From: SG8-41 sp035259205
GTDB taxonomy: Bacteria > Pseudomonadota > Gammaproteobacteria > Burkholderiales > SG8-41
DNA length: 20,415 nt
Assembly (NCBI GenBank): GCA_035259205.1
Contig: DATFWO010000336.1
Span: 1 to 20,415 of the forward strand
Direction: 5' to 3'
Each line of letters starts with the position of its first letter. The first letter of the stretch is position 1. Of this stretch, positions 1-7,301 are shown piece by piece. The notes under the pieces were generated by a model, which saw only the letters and a program-made list of their open reading frames with translations, did no database searches and was not told the origin of the DNA. The position numbers were made by a program, and so were the translations under genes.

Positions 1-10
1 CCCGGCTTGA

Positions 11-26
11 CCATATCGACATATGG
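11..26. repeat. Short inverted repeat upstream of the endonuclease V-like gene
   Basis: CCATAT and ATATGG are perfect 6-bp inverted half-sites separated by CGAC. The site lies 95 bp upstream of the start at 121. It could be an operator for a dimeric regulator, but a 6+6 palindrome can occur by chance and I see no convincing -35/-10 pair next to it. The rest of positions 1-120 contains no gene I can support; several frames are open to the window edge, so the end of an unrecognised neighbour cannot be excluded. Confidence 0.25.
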
Positions 27-120
27 CCTGCGCCGTGCGCCTCGCATACGGTCCGTCCTGGCCGCAACGCATCACGCGCCTAGTTTATGAAACAGGTTCT
101 AGCAAAACGGTGATCGGATC

Positions 121-600
121 ATGCGCTTGTGGACGATACATCCGAGATATCTGGACGCGAAAGGCTTGACGGCCTTGTGGCGCGAAGGCTTGCTCGCGCT
201 GGCGGTCTTGCGCGGCGTTATGGTGGGTTACCGGCACCACCCGCAGCTCCAGCGCTTTCAGCGGCAGGACGACCCCGCAGGCTGCATGCGTACGTATCTG
301 GCAGCAGTGCTGGCCGAGGCGGATGCGCGCGGCTACCGCTTCGCCCGCTCGAAACTGCGCGGTAGCAGATCGGCTCCCCGAATGATCGAAACCACCGGCC
401 AGATCCGGTACGAACTTGCCCACCTGAGACGCAAGCTGCGCAAGCGCGATCCGCGCCGCCACCGCGCATTGAGCGGTATCAAACAGCCGGCCGAGCATCC
501 GATGTTCCGGATTGTCCGGGGTGTCGTGCGCGATTGGGAAAAGAAAAAATTGAAACCGCGGATGAACGCCGGCAAGCGCCGACAAAGCAGTGGCAGGTAA
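121..600 (+). CDS. Pyrimidine dimer DNA glycosylase / endonuclease V-like protein (Pyr_excise family)
   Basis: The 159-residue protein begins MRLWTIHPRYLDAKGL and continues TALWREGLLALAVLRG, the N-terminal signature of bacterial relatives of phage T4 endonuclease V (denV). T4 EndoV excises cyclobutane pyrimidine dimers using its N-terminal amine and an active-site Glu; the Glu of the WRE motif (about residue 22) is the plausible counterpart. A conserved HHPQLQRF segment follows near residues 39-46, and the C-terminal third is strongly basic (KKKLKPRMNAGKRR), fitting DNA contact. The start is the first ATG in frame, with a weak GGTGAT-type site 8-11 bases upstream. The gene converges on the GNAT gene with 14 bp between stop codons and no visible terminator. 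Family call is confident; actual UV-repair activity is inferred. Confidence 0.82.
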   Translation: MRLWTIHPRYLDAKGLTALWREGLLALAVLRGVMVGYRHHPQLQRFQRQDDPAGCMRTYLAAVLAEADARGYRFARSKLRGSRSAPRMIETTGQIRYELAHLRRKLRKRDPRRHRALSGIKQPAEHPMFRIVRGVVRDWEKKKLKPRMNAGKRRQSSGR

Positions 601-614
601 AGCTCCTTCCTCCT

Positions 615-1115
615 TCACCCCCTCGCCAGACGGCTTAGCGCCTCATCAGTAAGACGGAAAATCGTCCAGTCCTGCAACGGCTCGGCTCCAATGCTGCGGT
701 AGAACCGCATCGAAGGCTCGTTCCAGTCGAGGACAGACCACTCCAGCCGGCCGCAGCTGCGCGCAGTCGCTACGCCCGCGACGTATTTCAGCAACTTTCG
801 GCCGAGCCCGCGGCGCCGCCAGCGCGGCTCGACGAAGAGGTCCTCGAGGTACAGCCCCGGCTTTCCCAGAAAGGTGGAGAAATTGGGAAAAAACACGGCG
901 AACCCCGCGGGATCGTCGCCCGCGTATCCGATGACGACCTCGGCAGCCGGACGCGGGCCGAAAAGCGCCGCACCCAGTCCCGCTTCGGTCGCGACGACGA
1001 GGTGCGAGAGCCGCTCATACTCCGCGAGCGCCTTGATCATGCGCAGGATTGCCGGTACGTCGCCCGCCGTCGCCGGCTTGATGCGAAAATCATCTTGGTG
1101 TTGCTGCGCGCTCAT
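615..1115 (-). CDS. GNAT-family N-acetyltransferase (diamine acetyltransferase-like)
   Basis: This 166-residue protein is a single GNAT domain. The acetyl-CoA-binding motif A is clear: LEDLFVEPRWRRRGLGRKLL (about residues 91-110) has the R/Q-x-x-G-x-G loop after the beta-4 strand. It is followed by a WSVLDWNEPSMRFYRSIGA block typical of motif B in spermidine/diamine or thialysine acetyltransferase relatives. The early segment ILRMIKALAEYERL also matches that subgroup. The likely substrate is a small amine or amino-acid side chain, but the sequence does not fix it. The ATG at 1115 has a good AGGA site five bases upstream. It diverges from the GST gene with 41 bp between start codons. Confidence 0.82.
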   Translation of the reverse strand: MSAQQHQDDFRIKPATAGDVPAILRMIKALAEYERLSHLVVATEAGLGAALFGPRPAAEVVIGYAGDDPAGFAVFFPNFSTFLGKPGLYLEDLFVEPRWRRRGLGRKLLKYVAGVATARSCGRLEWSVLDWNEPSMRFYRSIGAEPLQDWTIFRLTDEALSRLARG

Positions 1116-1141
1116 CGCTTCCTGCCTTCATCCGGTTGAAC

Positions 1142-1149
1142 GATAATAT
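1142..1149 (+). promoter_or_regulatory. Possible -10 element placed for a leaderless GST transcript
   Basis: GATAATAT ends seven bases before the ATG at 1157. If used as a -10 box it would put the transcript start within about three bases of the start codon, which fits the absence of any Shine-Dalgarno there. The -35 position (TTCCTG around 1119) is weak, so this is tentative. Confidence 0.28.
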
Positions 1150-1156
1150 CTGCCCC

Positions 1157-1765
1157 ATGAAACTCTACATCACCCCGGGGTCCCCGTACGCCCGCATCGC
1201 TCGAATCGTGATTATCGAGAAGGCGTTGCAGGATCGAGTCGAGATCATACTTGCGCAGACGCGGCGCACGGACAGCCCCTACTACAGGATCAATCCATCG
1301 GGCCGTGTTCCCTATCTGATCCGCGATGACGGCGTCGGATTGGAGGAATCCTCTGTCATCAGCGCCTATCTTGACCATCTCGATGGCAATCCGGCCTTCG
1401 ATTCGCCACCAGGAGACCAGGGGTGGGAAGCGCGCCGTCTCGAAGCCCTGGCGAGAAGCATGCTGGATGGTCTCGCGGTATGGGGACGCGAGATCGTGCG
1501 CCCCCAGGACGAGCGCTCCCCGACGGTCCTCGAACACGAAGCACAGCGCAGCAGAAGAATGTGCGACCTGTGGGAGGCTCAGATCGACCATCCGCTGCTG
1601 CACGGCACGTTGAATATGGTACAGATCACGCTCGCCTGCGCCCTCGGGCTCGAAGCGCGGAATCCTGACCTGCAGTGGCGACCCGGGCATCCCAAGTTGT
1701 GTGATTGGCTCGCCCGGATCGCCGTACGCCGATCGTTCGCTATGACCGCACCGCCCGGGATGTAG
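1157..1765 (+). CDS. Glutathione S-transferase family protein
   Basis: The protein starts MKLYITPGSPYARIARIVII, the beta-alpha opening of the thioredoxin-fold N-terminal domain of bacterial GSTs; the SPY motif at residues 9-11 is where the thiol-activating residue lies. The cis-proline glutathione-binding loop is RVPYLI (near residue 55), and LEESSVISAYLDH supplies the Glu-Ser pair that contacts the gamma-glutamyl group. Residues from about 90 to 202 form the all-helical C-terminal domain. I chose the ATG at 1157 over an in-frame TTG at 1136 because the family begins directly with MKLY. No Shine-Dalgarno is visible. The electrophilic substrate is unknown. It is followed 75 bp downstream by the DUF1330 gene on the same strand. 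Confidence 0.85.
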   Translation: MKLYITPGSPYARIARIVIIEKALQDRVEIILAQTRRTDSPYYRINPSGRVPYLIRDDGVGLEESSVISAYLDHLDGNPAFDSPPGDQGWEARRLEALARSMLDGLAVWGREIVRPQDERSPTVLEHEAQRSRRMCDLWEAQIDHPLLHGTLNMVQITLACALGLEARNPDLQWRPGHPKLCDWLARIAVRRSFAMTAPPGM

Positions 1766-1840
1766 CTGCGCGGTGCCGACCTAGAGGTGTTCGAGCGGGA
1801 GCGATCCCTGTTTCCAGCACTCACGACGGGAGTAATGCAT

Positions 1841-2134
1841 ATGTCAGCTTTCCTCGTGGTTGAAGTCGAAGTCCTCGACAAGGAGCGCTACGAGGACTAT
1901 CGGCGGATGGTTCCCGCCTCGCTGCAGGCGTACGGAGGGAAATTCCTGGTCCGCGGTGGCGCAGTCGAAACCCTCGAAGGGAAATGGGAGCCCAAACGGC
2001 TGGTAATACTCGAGTTTCCATCGACGGCGCAGGCAAAGGCCTGGTGGGGGTCGAACGAGTACTCGGCGGCGAAGGCACTGCGCCAGGCGACCGCGCGCAC
2101 CCAAATGATCCTCGTCGAAGGCGTTGCGCCGTGA
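1841..2134 (+). CDS. DUF1330 family protein
   Basis: The 97-residue protein begins MSAFLVVEVEVLDKERYEDY and keeps the DUF1330 layout: a beta strand, then a helix starting with Y-x-x-Y, then GGKFLVRGG, then a second half with RLVILEFPSTAQAKAWW. The family has a ferredoxin-like dimeric alpha/beta-barrel fold; its biochemical role is not established. The ATG at 1841 is preceded by GGGAG at 1828-1832, eight bases upstream, which decides it over the GTG at 1787 and the ATG at 1835. It lies 75 bp after the GST gene and converges on the btuF-like gene with 24 bp between stops. Co-transcription with GST is possible but not shown. Confidence 0.85.
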   Translation: MSAFLVVEVEVLDKERYEDYRRMVPASLQAYGGKFLVRGGAVETLEGKWEPKRLVILEFPSTAQAKAWWGSNEYSAAKALRQATARTQMILVEGVAP

Positions 2135-2158
2135 CCGGCGGTCGGCAGGCCGCACGCT

Positions 2159-3064
2159 TCAGGGACGCGCCGGGGCGGGAAACTTGCGACCGTTCCTCAC
2201 CCGCTCGAGCGCAGCACATACTGCCCTCGCGCCGTCAAGGATGCGCGGCGTCTGACGCTGTATCACGTCCGGATTGATGTATTGCGCCGGCAACTCCCGC
2301 AAGGGCGCAAGAGCCGATGCGCGCCAGCGCTCGGCGAACTCCCGAGCCCCGTCGGCCGAGCCGCCGCCCAGTATCACTTCGGGCTTCGCAGCGATAAGCG
2401 CTTCCGGTGAAACGGCCGGCGTCAGCTGGGACAGGTCGGAAAAAACGTTCTCTCCCCCGCAGAGCGTTATCACGTCGCTGATCATGTGAGCCCCATTCAC
2501 AGTCAGGAGCGGTTTGTGCCAGATCTGATAGAACACTCGCACTGTGGGCGCTTTTGCGTAGCGCTCGCGCAGCTGCTCGATACCGCGCTCGAATTCGCCG
2601 GCGGCGCGTTCGGCCTCGGACAGCGTCCCGGCAAGCGCCCCGATCATGCGCAACGCGCGGCCGATATCCGGTAGCCGGCGCGGCTCGGTGACCAGGACCG
2701 GATATCCCAGCTGTTGCAGGCGCTCGATATCCATCGCCTGGTTGCCGCTCTTCCACGCGAGTATCAGATCGGGAGCGAGAGCGACGATACGCTCGAGATC
2801 CACCTGCACCGCGTCGCCCACTTGCGGGATTTGGCGGGCGGCGGCGGGGAAGTCGCTGTAGCGCGCGGCTCCGACGAGCCGGGCGCCCGCTCCGGCAGCA
2901 AACGCGAGCTCCGCCAGACTGGGCGCGATCGCAACGACGCGCTGCGCGGGGCGGGCAAGCACGACGCTTTTGCGCGCGTCGTCGACGACCGATACCTGTT
3001 GCGCGCCCGCGGCCGCCCAAAGCAGCCAAACAATGCAACCGCCAATGGACGCCGACAATCGCAA
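2159..3064 (-). CDS. BtuF-like periplasmic substrate-binding protein (cobalamin/Fe3+-siderophore ABC importer family)
   Basis: The 301-residue protein has a signal peptide (about 21 residues, hydrophobic core CIVWLLWAAAGA, likely cut before QQ) and the fold of helical-backbone metal receptors. Recognisable blocks are QRVVAIAPSLAELAFAAGAG, then VGDAVQVDLERIVALAPDLI, and later HMISDVITLCGGENVF with SPEALIAAKPEVILGGG. This pattern is closest to BtuF and other cobalamin or haem carriers. No permease or ATPase gene lies beside it, so its partners must be elsewhere. The start is uncertain: the only in-frame starts near the signal peptide are TTG codons at 3064 and 3058, without a clear Shine-Dalgarno. 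A heptad repeat lies just upstream at 3093-3120. Ligand identity is inferred only to family level. Confidence 0.8.
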   Translation of the reverse strand: MRLSASIGGCIVWLLWAAAGAQQVSVVDDARKSVVLARPAQRVVAIAPSLAELAFAAGAGARLVGAARYSDFPAAARQIPQVGDAVQVDLERIVALAPDLILAWKSGNQAMDIERLQQLGYPVLVTEPRRLPDIGRALRMIGALAGTLSEAERAAGEFERGIEQLRERYAKAPTVRVFYQIWHKPLLTVNGAHMISDVITLCGGENVFSDLSQLTPAVSPEALIAAKPEVILGGGSADGAREFAERWRASALAPLRELPAQYINPDVIQRQTPRILDGARAVCAALERVRNGRKFPAPARP

Positions 3065-3092
3065 GATCGAATCGCCAGTCCCGCCAAGGCAA

Positions 3093-3120
3093 GAATCAGG
3101 AATTCGGAAATTGGGATGCG
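3093..3120. repeat. Heptameric tandem repeat, four degenerate units (GAATTCG type)
   Basis: Four consecutive 7-mers read GAATCAG, GAATTCG, GAAATTG and GGATGCG on the plus strand, all beginning with G and sharing the A-rich core. They sit in the 98-bp gap between the cyclic-nucleotide-binding gene and the btuF-like gene, both on the minus strand. No inverted partner arm is evident. It is one of five heptad loci in this window. Confidence 0.6.
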
Positions 3121-3162
3121 TTGCAACCCATCACGAGTCAGGTGCCGTACTCGCCACGGCGG

Positions 3163-3702
3163 TCAAGCGCCCTCGAGATATTGCAGCAGCCTCGCGCTCG
3201 TCTGGCGCAACCGGCCGGATAGCATGGAGACCAGTTTCACCAGGATCTTGGATCCCAGACTGGGATGGTCGAGGATGATTTTCGCCATTTCGTCCCGGTG
3301 CAGCACGGCGAATACGGTCGGCTCGGTGGCGACGCAAGTTGCGAAACGCGGCTCGCCGTCGATCATGGACATCTCCCCCAGGGTCATCCCTGGGCCGACG
3401 ACGGTCATGTGCTGCTGCTCACGCCGCATTCCCTGTTTGAGGATGTCCACGTAGCCTTCGACGATGAGGAGCATGTAATCACCGCCGTCGCCTTCCCGGA
3501 TGATGACTTCATCGGGCTGCGCGCGATAGACGCTCATGTAGCCGGCGAGGACCGCGACGTCCTCGCGCGAAAATTCCGCGGAGAACAGCGATTTCCCGAC
3601 GAGACCATAGATCTGGTCCGCGATCGCAGTGCCGCGGTCAACTCGCTCCAGATGCCCCAGCCCGGTACGGTCGGGGTCCGATTCGCCTATACCTTGCACC
3701 AT
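3163..3702 (-). CDS. Stand-alone cyclic-nucleotide-binding domain protein
   Basis: The 179-residue protein contains one cNMP-binding domain (about residues 38-155) and no helix-turn-helix, kinase or channel domain. The beta-roll runs through EVIIREGDGGDYMLLIVEGYVDIL, and the phosphate-binding cassette is LGEMSMIDGEPRFATC, with Glu110 and Arg119 in the positions that bind the ribose and cyclic phosphate in CRP. A final helical segment resembles the C-helix. It should therefore be able to bind cAMP or cGMP and act through a partner. The ATG at 3702 has a purine-rich GGGAAGACGG stretch upstream. It follows aroG by 71 bp and precedes the btuF-like gene. A candidate cAMP source, the class III cyclase, is encoded about 10.6 kb away in this window. 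Confidence 0.83.
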   Translation of the reverse strand: MVQGIGESDPDRTGLGHLERVDRGTAIADQIYGLVGKSLFSAEFSREDVAVLAGYMSVYRAQPDEVIIREGDGGDYMLLIVEGYVDILKQGMRREQQHMTVVGPGMTLGEMSMIDGEPRFATCVATEPTVFAVLHRDEMAKIILDHPSLGSKILVKLVSMLSGRLRQTSARLLQYLEGA

Positions 3703-3773
3703 GTACCGTCTTCCCGCTCAAGTCAGGTGCGCGTTACCGCACGATATCCTACCCCTCACCTGCACGTAAGTCT

Positions 3774-4841
3774 TTATTCCGCTTCGGCCTTGGTCCTCCG
3801 CCGCCGCACCGCGCCCGCAAGCACGTCCAGCACCGTACGGCTCTCCTCCCAGGCGAGACACGCGTCGGTAATACTCACGCCGTAGACGAGTTCCTTGCCG
3901 GGGATCATGTCCTGCTTGCCACCCTTGAGGTGGCTCTCGAGCATGACCCCGACGATGCGAGCGTCACCTTGCGCGATCTGGCGCGCGACGTCCTGCGCGA
4001 CGTCGACCTGCTTCTCCGGATTCTTCCCGCTGTTACCGTGACTGAAGTCGATCATGAGCCGCGCCGGAATTCCGACCTCGGACAGCGTCTTGCTCGCGGC
4101 ATCCACGCTCGCCGCGTCGTAGTTGGGCCTGGTTCCGCCGCGCAATATGATGTGGCAGTCCTCGTTGCCGCTCGTCGACACGATCGCAGTATGGCCGCCC
4201 TTGGTGACCGACAGGAAGTGATGCGGCGCCTGCGCGGCGCGAATCGCGTCAATCGCGATGCGCGTGTTGCCGTCCGTTCCGTTCTTGAAACCGACCGGAC
4301 AGGACAAGCCCGAGGCGAGCTCGCGGTGGATCTGGCTCTCCGTAGTGCGCGCCCCGATCGCGCCCCATGCCACGAGGTCCGCAAAGTATTGCGGCGTGAG
4401 GACATCGAGAAATTCGCATCCGACCGGCATTCCGATCTCGTTCAGGTCGAGCAGCAGCTTGCGCCCCACGCGCAGCCCATCGTTGATGCTGAAGCTGCCG
4501 TCGAGGCGGGGATCGTTGATGAGCCCCTTCCATCCTACGGTGGTGCGCGGCTTCTCGAAATACACGCGCATGACGACGATCAGCTCAGCTGCCAGCCGGT
4601 CCTTGACCTCCTTCAGCTTGCCGGCATACTCCCGGGCCGCCGTCACGTCGTGGATTGAGCATGGTCCTATGACCACGAGAATGCGGTCGTCGGCCCCGTG
4701 CAGAATGCGATGAATCGCCTGGCGCGTTTCGTACGTGGTCTTGGCGGCCTTCTCCGAAAGAGGATACTCGCGCAGCACGTCTACGGGCTGCACGAGTTCC
4801 CTGATGCCCAGAACGCGAAGGTCATCCGTCCTATATTGCAT
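3774..4841 (-). CDS. aroG: 3-deoxy-7-phosphoheptulonate synthase, class I (DAHP synthase, AroG type)
   Basis: The enzyme condenses phosphoenolpyruvate with erythrose 4-phosphate, the first step of the shikimate pathway. The 355-residue protein is collinear with Escherichia coli AroG (350 aa). VVIGPCSIHD places the metal-binding Cys at residue 61 exactly as in AroG. YFEKPRTTVGWKGLINDP, GARTTESQIHRELASGLS and GFKNGTDG are the substrate-binding blocks, and the remaining metal ligands are visible as the His of MIDFSHGNSGK, the Glu of VMLESHL and the Asp of SITDACLAWE. The N-terminal extension involved in feedback inhibition is present (MQYRTDDLRVLGIREL), but which amino acid inhibits cannot be settled by eye. 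The ATG lies five bases after the tldD stop, so the two are probably co-transcribed and translationally coupled. Confidence 0.94.
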   Translation of the reverse strand: MQYRTDDLRVLGIRELVQPVDVLREYPLSEKAAKTTYETRQAIHRILHGADDRILVVIGPCSIHDVTAAREYAGKLKEVKDRLAAELIVVMRVYFEKPRTTVGWKGLINDPRLDGSFSINDGLRVGRKLLLDLNEIGMPVGCEFLDVLTPQYFADLVAWGAIGARTTESQIHRELASGLSCPVGFKNGTDGNTRIAIDAIRAAQAPHHFLSVTKGGHTAIVSTSGNEDCHIILRGGTRPNYDAASVDAASKTLSEVGIPARLMIDFSHGNSGKNPEKQVDVAQDVARQIAQGDARIVGVMLESHLKGGKQDMIPGKELVYGVSITDACLAWEESRTVLDVLAGAVRRRRTKAEAE

Positions 4842-4846
4842 GAATC

Positions 4847-6322
4847 TCAGACGGTGCCGCCCACGGTAAGGCCGTCGATTCTGAGGGTGGGCTGCCCGAC
4901 TCCGACCGGAACGCTCTGGCCTTCCTTGCCGCAGGTGCCCACGCCCGGGTCGAGCGCCATGTCGTTGCCGATCATGGCGACCCGCGTCAATGCGTCGGGG
5001 CCATTGCCGATCAGCGTGGCGCCTTTCACCGGATGGGTGAGCTTGCCGTTTTCAATGACATAGGCCTCAGATGCCGAGAACACGAACTTGCCGCTCGTGA
5101 TGTCGACCTGCCCGCCGCCGAAGTTTACGGCGTAGATGCCACCCTTTACCGACGCGATGATCTCCTCGCGCGGCCGATCGCCGTTCAGCATGTAGGTATT
5201 GGTCATGCGCGGCATCGGAATGTGCGCGTAAGATTCGCGCCGGCCATTGCCAGTCGGAGGCACCTTCATCAGCCGCGCGTTGAGACTGTCCTGCATGTAG
5301 CTCTTCAGCACGCCGTTCTCGATCAGGACGTTGCGCTGCGTTGGCTGGCCCTCGTCGTCGATGTTGAGCGAGCCGCGCCGCCGGGCGATGGTGCCGTCGT
5401 CGACGACTGTCACGCCGGGCGCCGCCACGCGCTCGCCGATACGGCCGCTGAAAGCGGATGTGCCCTTGCGGTTGAAGTCTCCTTCGAGGCCGTGACCGAT
5501 TGCTTCGTGCAGCAGCACACCGGGCCATCCCGGCCCCAGCACCACTGTCATGGTGCCTGCCGGCGCGGGCCGTGCGTCGAGGTTGACTAGCGCCTGGTCC
5601 ACCGCCTTTTTTGCGTAGTCCTTGAGTACCTCGTCGGTAAAGTAGCCGTACTCGAAGCGCCCGCCGCCGCCGGCGGCGCCCTGCTCCCGGCGGCCGTCAT
5701 GCTCGACGATTACCTGCAGCGATAGCCGCGTCAGTGGACGCACGTCGGCAGCAAGCATTCCGTCCGAACGCGCTACGAGGACGACTTCATATTCTCCGGC
5801 AAGATAAGCCATGACCTGGGAAACACGCGGATCGAGGGCGCGGGCGTAGCGCTCGATCCGCTCGAGCAGGGCGACTTTTGCGCCGGCCTCCAGGCTCGCC
5901 AGCGGATCGTGCGGCAGGTATAACTGGTGCCCGGTCGCACGCCGCTCGACCTGCGTGCGCGCGTTATCGCCCTGACGCGCTATCGCGCGCGTAGCCTGTG
6001 CCGCCGACGTAAGGGCCTCCAGGCTGATATCGTCCGAATAGGCGAATGCGGTCTTCTCGCCGGTCACCGCTCTTACGCCAACGCCCTGATCGATGTTGAA
6101 GCTGCCCGATTTGACGATCCCCTCCTCCAGGCTCCAGGACTCGCTGCGCGTGTACTGGAAGTAAAGGTCGGCGTAATCGATGCGGTGCGCCATGATCTGG
6201 CCGAACACGGTCTCGAGGCGATTGCCGTCGAGAGCGTAGGGCGCAAGCAGGATCTCATTCGCGGTCGCGAATGACGTTTCGAGTTTGGAGTTTGAAATTT
6301 GAAGCCTGGGTTCGTCGCTCAT
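4847..6322 (-). CDS. tldD: Metalloprotease TldD
   Basis: TldD pairs with PmbA/TldE in a zinc protease that unfolds and trims peptides, known for microcin B17 maturation and CcdA degradation. The 491-residue protein has the TldD zinc motif HEAIGH at residues 272-277, followed by GLEGDFNRKG, and the C-terminal third metal ligand in GTCGKEGQS (Cys464). The family-conserved DYADLYFQ and LEEGIVKSG blocks occupy the N-terminal domain. It is slightly longer than E. coli TldD (481 aa): residues 7-16 (LQISNSKLET) are encoded by four degenerate heptads, and no other in-frame start lies between them and the conserved part. The gene lies 89 bp after the nitrilase gene and 5 bp before aroG. The partner pmbA is not in the window. 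Confidence 0.93.
   Translation of the reverse strand: MSDEPRLQISNSKLETSFATANEILLAPYALDGNRLETVFGQIMAHRIDYADLYFQYTRSESWSLEEGIVKSGSFNIDQGVGVRAVTGEKTAFAYSDDISLEALTSAAQATRAIARQGDNARTQVERRATGHQLYLPHDPLASLEAGAKVALLERIERYARALDPRVSQVMAYLAGEYEVVLVARSDGMLAADVRPLTRLSLQVIVEHDGRREQGAAGGGGRFEYGYFTDEVLKDYAKKAVDQALVNLDARPAPAGTMTVVLGPGWPGVLLHEAIGHGLEGDFNRKGTSAFSGRIGERVAAPGVTVVDDGTIARRRGSLNIDDEGQPTQRNVLIENGVLKSYMQDSLNARLMKVPPTGNGRRESYAHIPMPRMTNTYMLNGDRPREEIIASVKGGIYAVNFGGGQVDITSGKFVFSASEAYVIENGKLTHPVKGATLIGNGPDALTRVAMIGNDMALDPGVGTCGKEGQSVPVGVGQPTLRIDGLTVGGTV
6276..6303. repeat. Heptameric repeat arm inside the tldD 5' coding end (GTTTGAA type)
   Basis: Four consecutive 7-mers read GTTTCGA, GTTTGGA, GTTTGAA and ATTTGAA on the plus strand. 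They encode residues 7-16 of TldD on the minus strand. The stretch 6278-6293 is the inverted partner of 6396-6411, matching at 15 of 16 positions. Confidence 0.7.
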
Positions 6323-6395
6323 ACCACTGGAAGCCGCCTGAAACAGCCAAACAATAGAGATTGCGCCAGTTCTCGGATTTTCAACATCCTGCTGG

Positions 6396-6411
6396 AAACT
6401 TCAAACTCGAA
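6396..6411. repeat. Inverted heptad arm directly after the nitrilase stop codon
   Basis: AAACTTCAAACTCGAA abuts the stop codon of the nitrilase gene (6412-6414, minus strand). Its reverse complement differs from 6278-6293 by one base. In RNA made from the minus strand the two arms could pair as a 16-bp stem with one mismatch, enclosing about 100 nt that includes the tldD start codon. Confidence 0.7.
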
Positions 6412-7278
6412 CTAGCACTGGTGCAGCGTCCGATGGCCGAGGGCCGGCAGGCTTTGCCGCAGAGTGCGCAAGCGCTCAAGGTCGACGTCGGCTGCGACTA
6501 CCCCCGGGCCCTTGGGCAACCGGTCGAGCACCACACCCCACGGGTCCACGATCATGCTGTCGCCGTGGGTCTCCCGCCCGTTCGCGTGGTAGCCGCCCTG
6601 CGCCGGCGCGATCACATAGGCCAGGTTTTCGATCGCGCGGGCGCGCACCAGCGTCTCCCAGTGCGCCTTGCCGGTAGTCGCAGTGAACGCCGATGGCACG
6701 AGAATCACGTCGACGTCCTGCATCGAGCGATACAGTTCGGGAAAGCGCAGGTCGTAGCAGATCGAGCAACCGAGGCGGGCGAACGGTGTGTCCACCGTGA
6801 CTACCTCGCTGCCCGGTTCTATCGTACGTTCTTCCGCGTAACTTTCCTGTCCCATGTTGAATCCGAACAGGTGGATCTTGTCGTAGCGCGCGGCAAGGCG
6901 TCCCTGATCGTCGTAAACGAGGCAACTGTTGCGCACCTTTTCCGGTGCGGGGCACTCGAGCGGGACGGTGCCGCCGACGAGCCAGATCCGATGCTGCTTC
7001 GCGGTCGAGGACAGAAACTCCTGGATCGGCCCCTCTCCCGCCTTCTCGCGCACGGCGACCTTGTCGGTATCGCGCATGCCAAGAATGGGAAAGTACTCGG
7101 GTAGAGCCACGAGCCGGGCGCCTTTTTTCACTGCCGTTTCAATCAGGCGGGCCGCCTCGAGCAGATTGCTTTCGACGCGTGGGCCCGAAACCATCTGCAC
7201 TGCGGCGATGCGTGTCATACCGGACGGCAACTCGGACCGCTTGGAAGCGGACTTACCGGCAGTCGGCGTTGGACTCAT
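6412..7278 (-). CDS. Carbon-nitrogen hydrolase (nitrilase superfamily; Nit/deaminated glutathione amidase-like)
   Basis: The 288-residue protein is a single nitrilase-superfamily domain with the Glu-Lys-Cys triad visible: Glu61 in LPEYFPI, Lys134 in YDKIHLFGF and Cys174 in CSICYDLRFPE. The CYDLRFPELYR block and ANGRETHGDSMIVDPWG near the C terminus place it with Nit1/NIT-type amidases, which repair deaminated glutathione; this substrate is inferred from family likeness. The start is uncertain. The ATG at 7278 adds a Ser/Lys-rich 20-residue leader, while the ATG at 7218 (MTRIAAVQMV) matches where the family normally begins; neither has a strong Shine-Dalgarno. It lies between the small secreted protein gene (23 bp gap) and tldD, in an apparent yhdP-headed operon. 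Confidence 0.9.
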   Translation of the reverse strand: MSPTPTAGKSASKRSELPSGMTRIAAVQMVSGPRVESNLLEAARLIETAVKKGARLVALPEYFPILGMRDTDKVAVREKAGEGPIQEFLSSTAKQHRIWLVGGTVPLECPAPEKVRNSCLVYDDQGRLAARYDKIHLFGFNMGQESYAEERTIEPGSEVVTVDTPFARLGCSICYDLRFPELYRSMQDVDVILVPSAFTATTGKAHWETLVRARAIENLAYVIAPAQGGYHANGRETHGDSMIVDPWGVVLDRLPKGPGVVAADVDLERLRTLRQSLPALGHRTLHQC

Positions 7279-7301
7279 GGGAATAGCCTGCCATATTAAA
7301 A

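Noticed and set aside
85..618. 177-codon minus-strand open frame whose GTG start overlaps the GNAT stop codon
   Set aside because: It lies opposite the endonuclease V-like gene, whose plus-strand product has clear family motifs. The antisense product matches nothing I recognise, and high-GC genes commonly leave long antisense frames open.
2764..3126. Frameshift in the btuF-like gene, because another frame upstream resembles a signal peptide
   Set aside because: The main frame already has a complete signal peptide directly before the conserved domain. The alternative stretch arises from the heptad repeat, so a frameshift is not needed, though the start remains uncertain.
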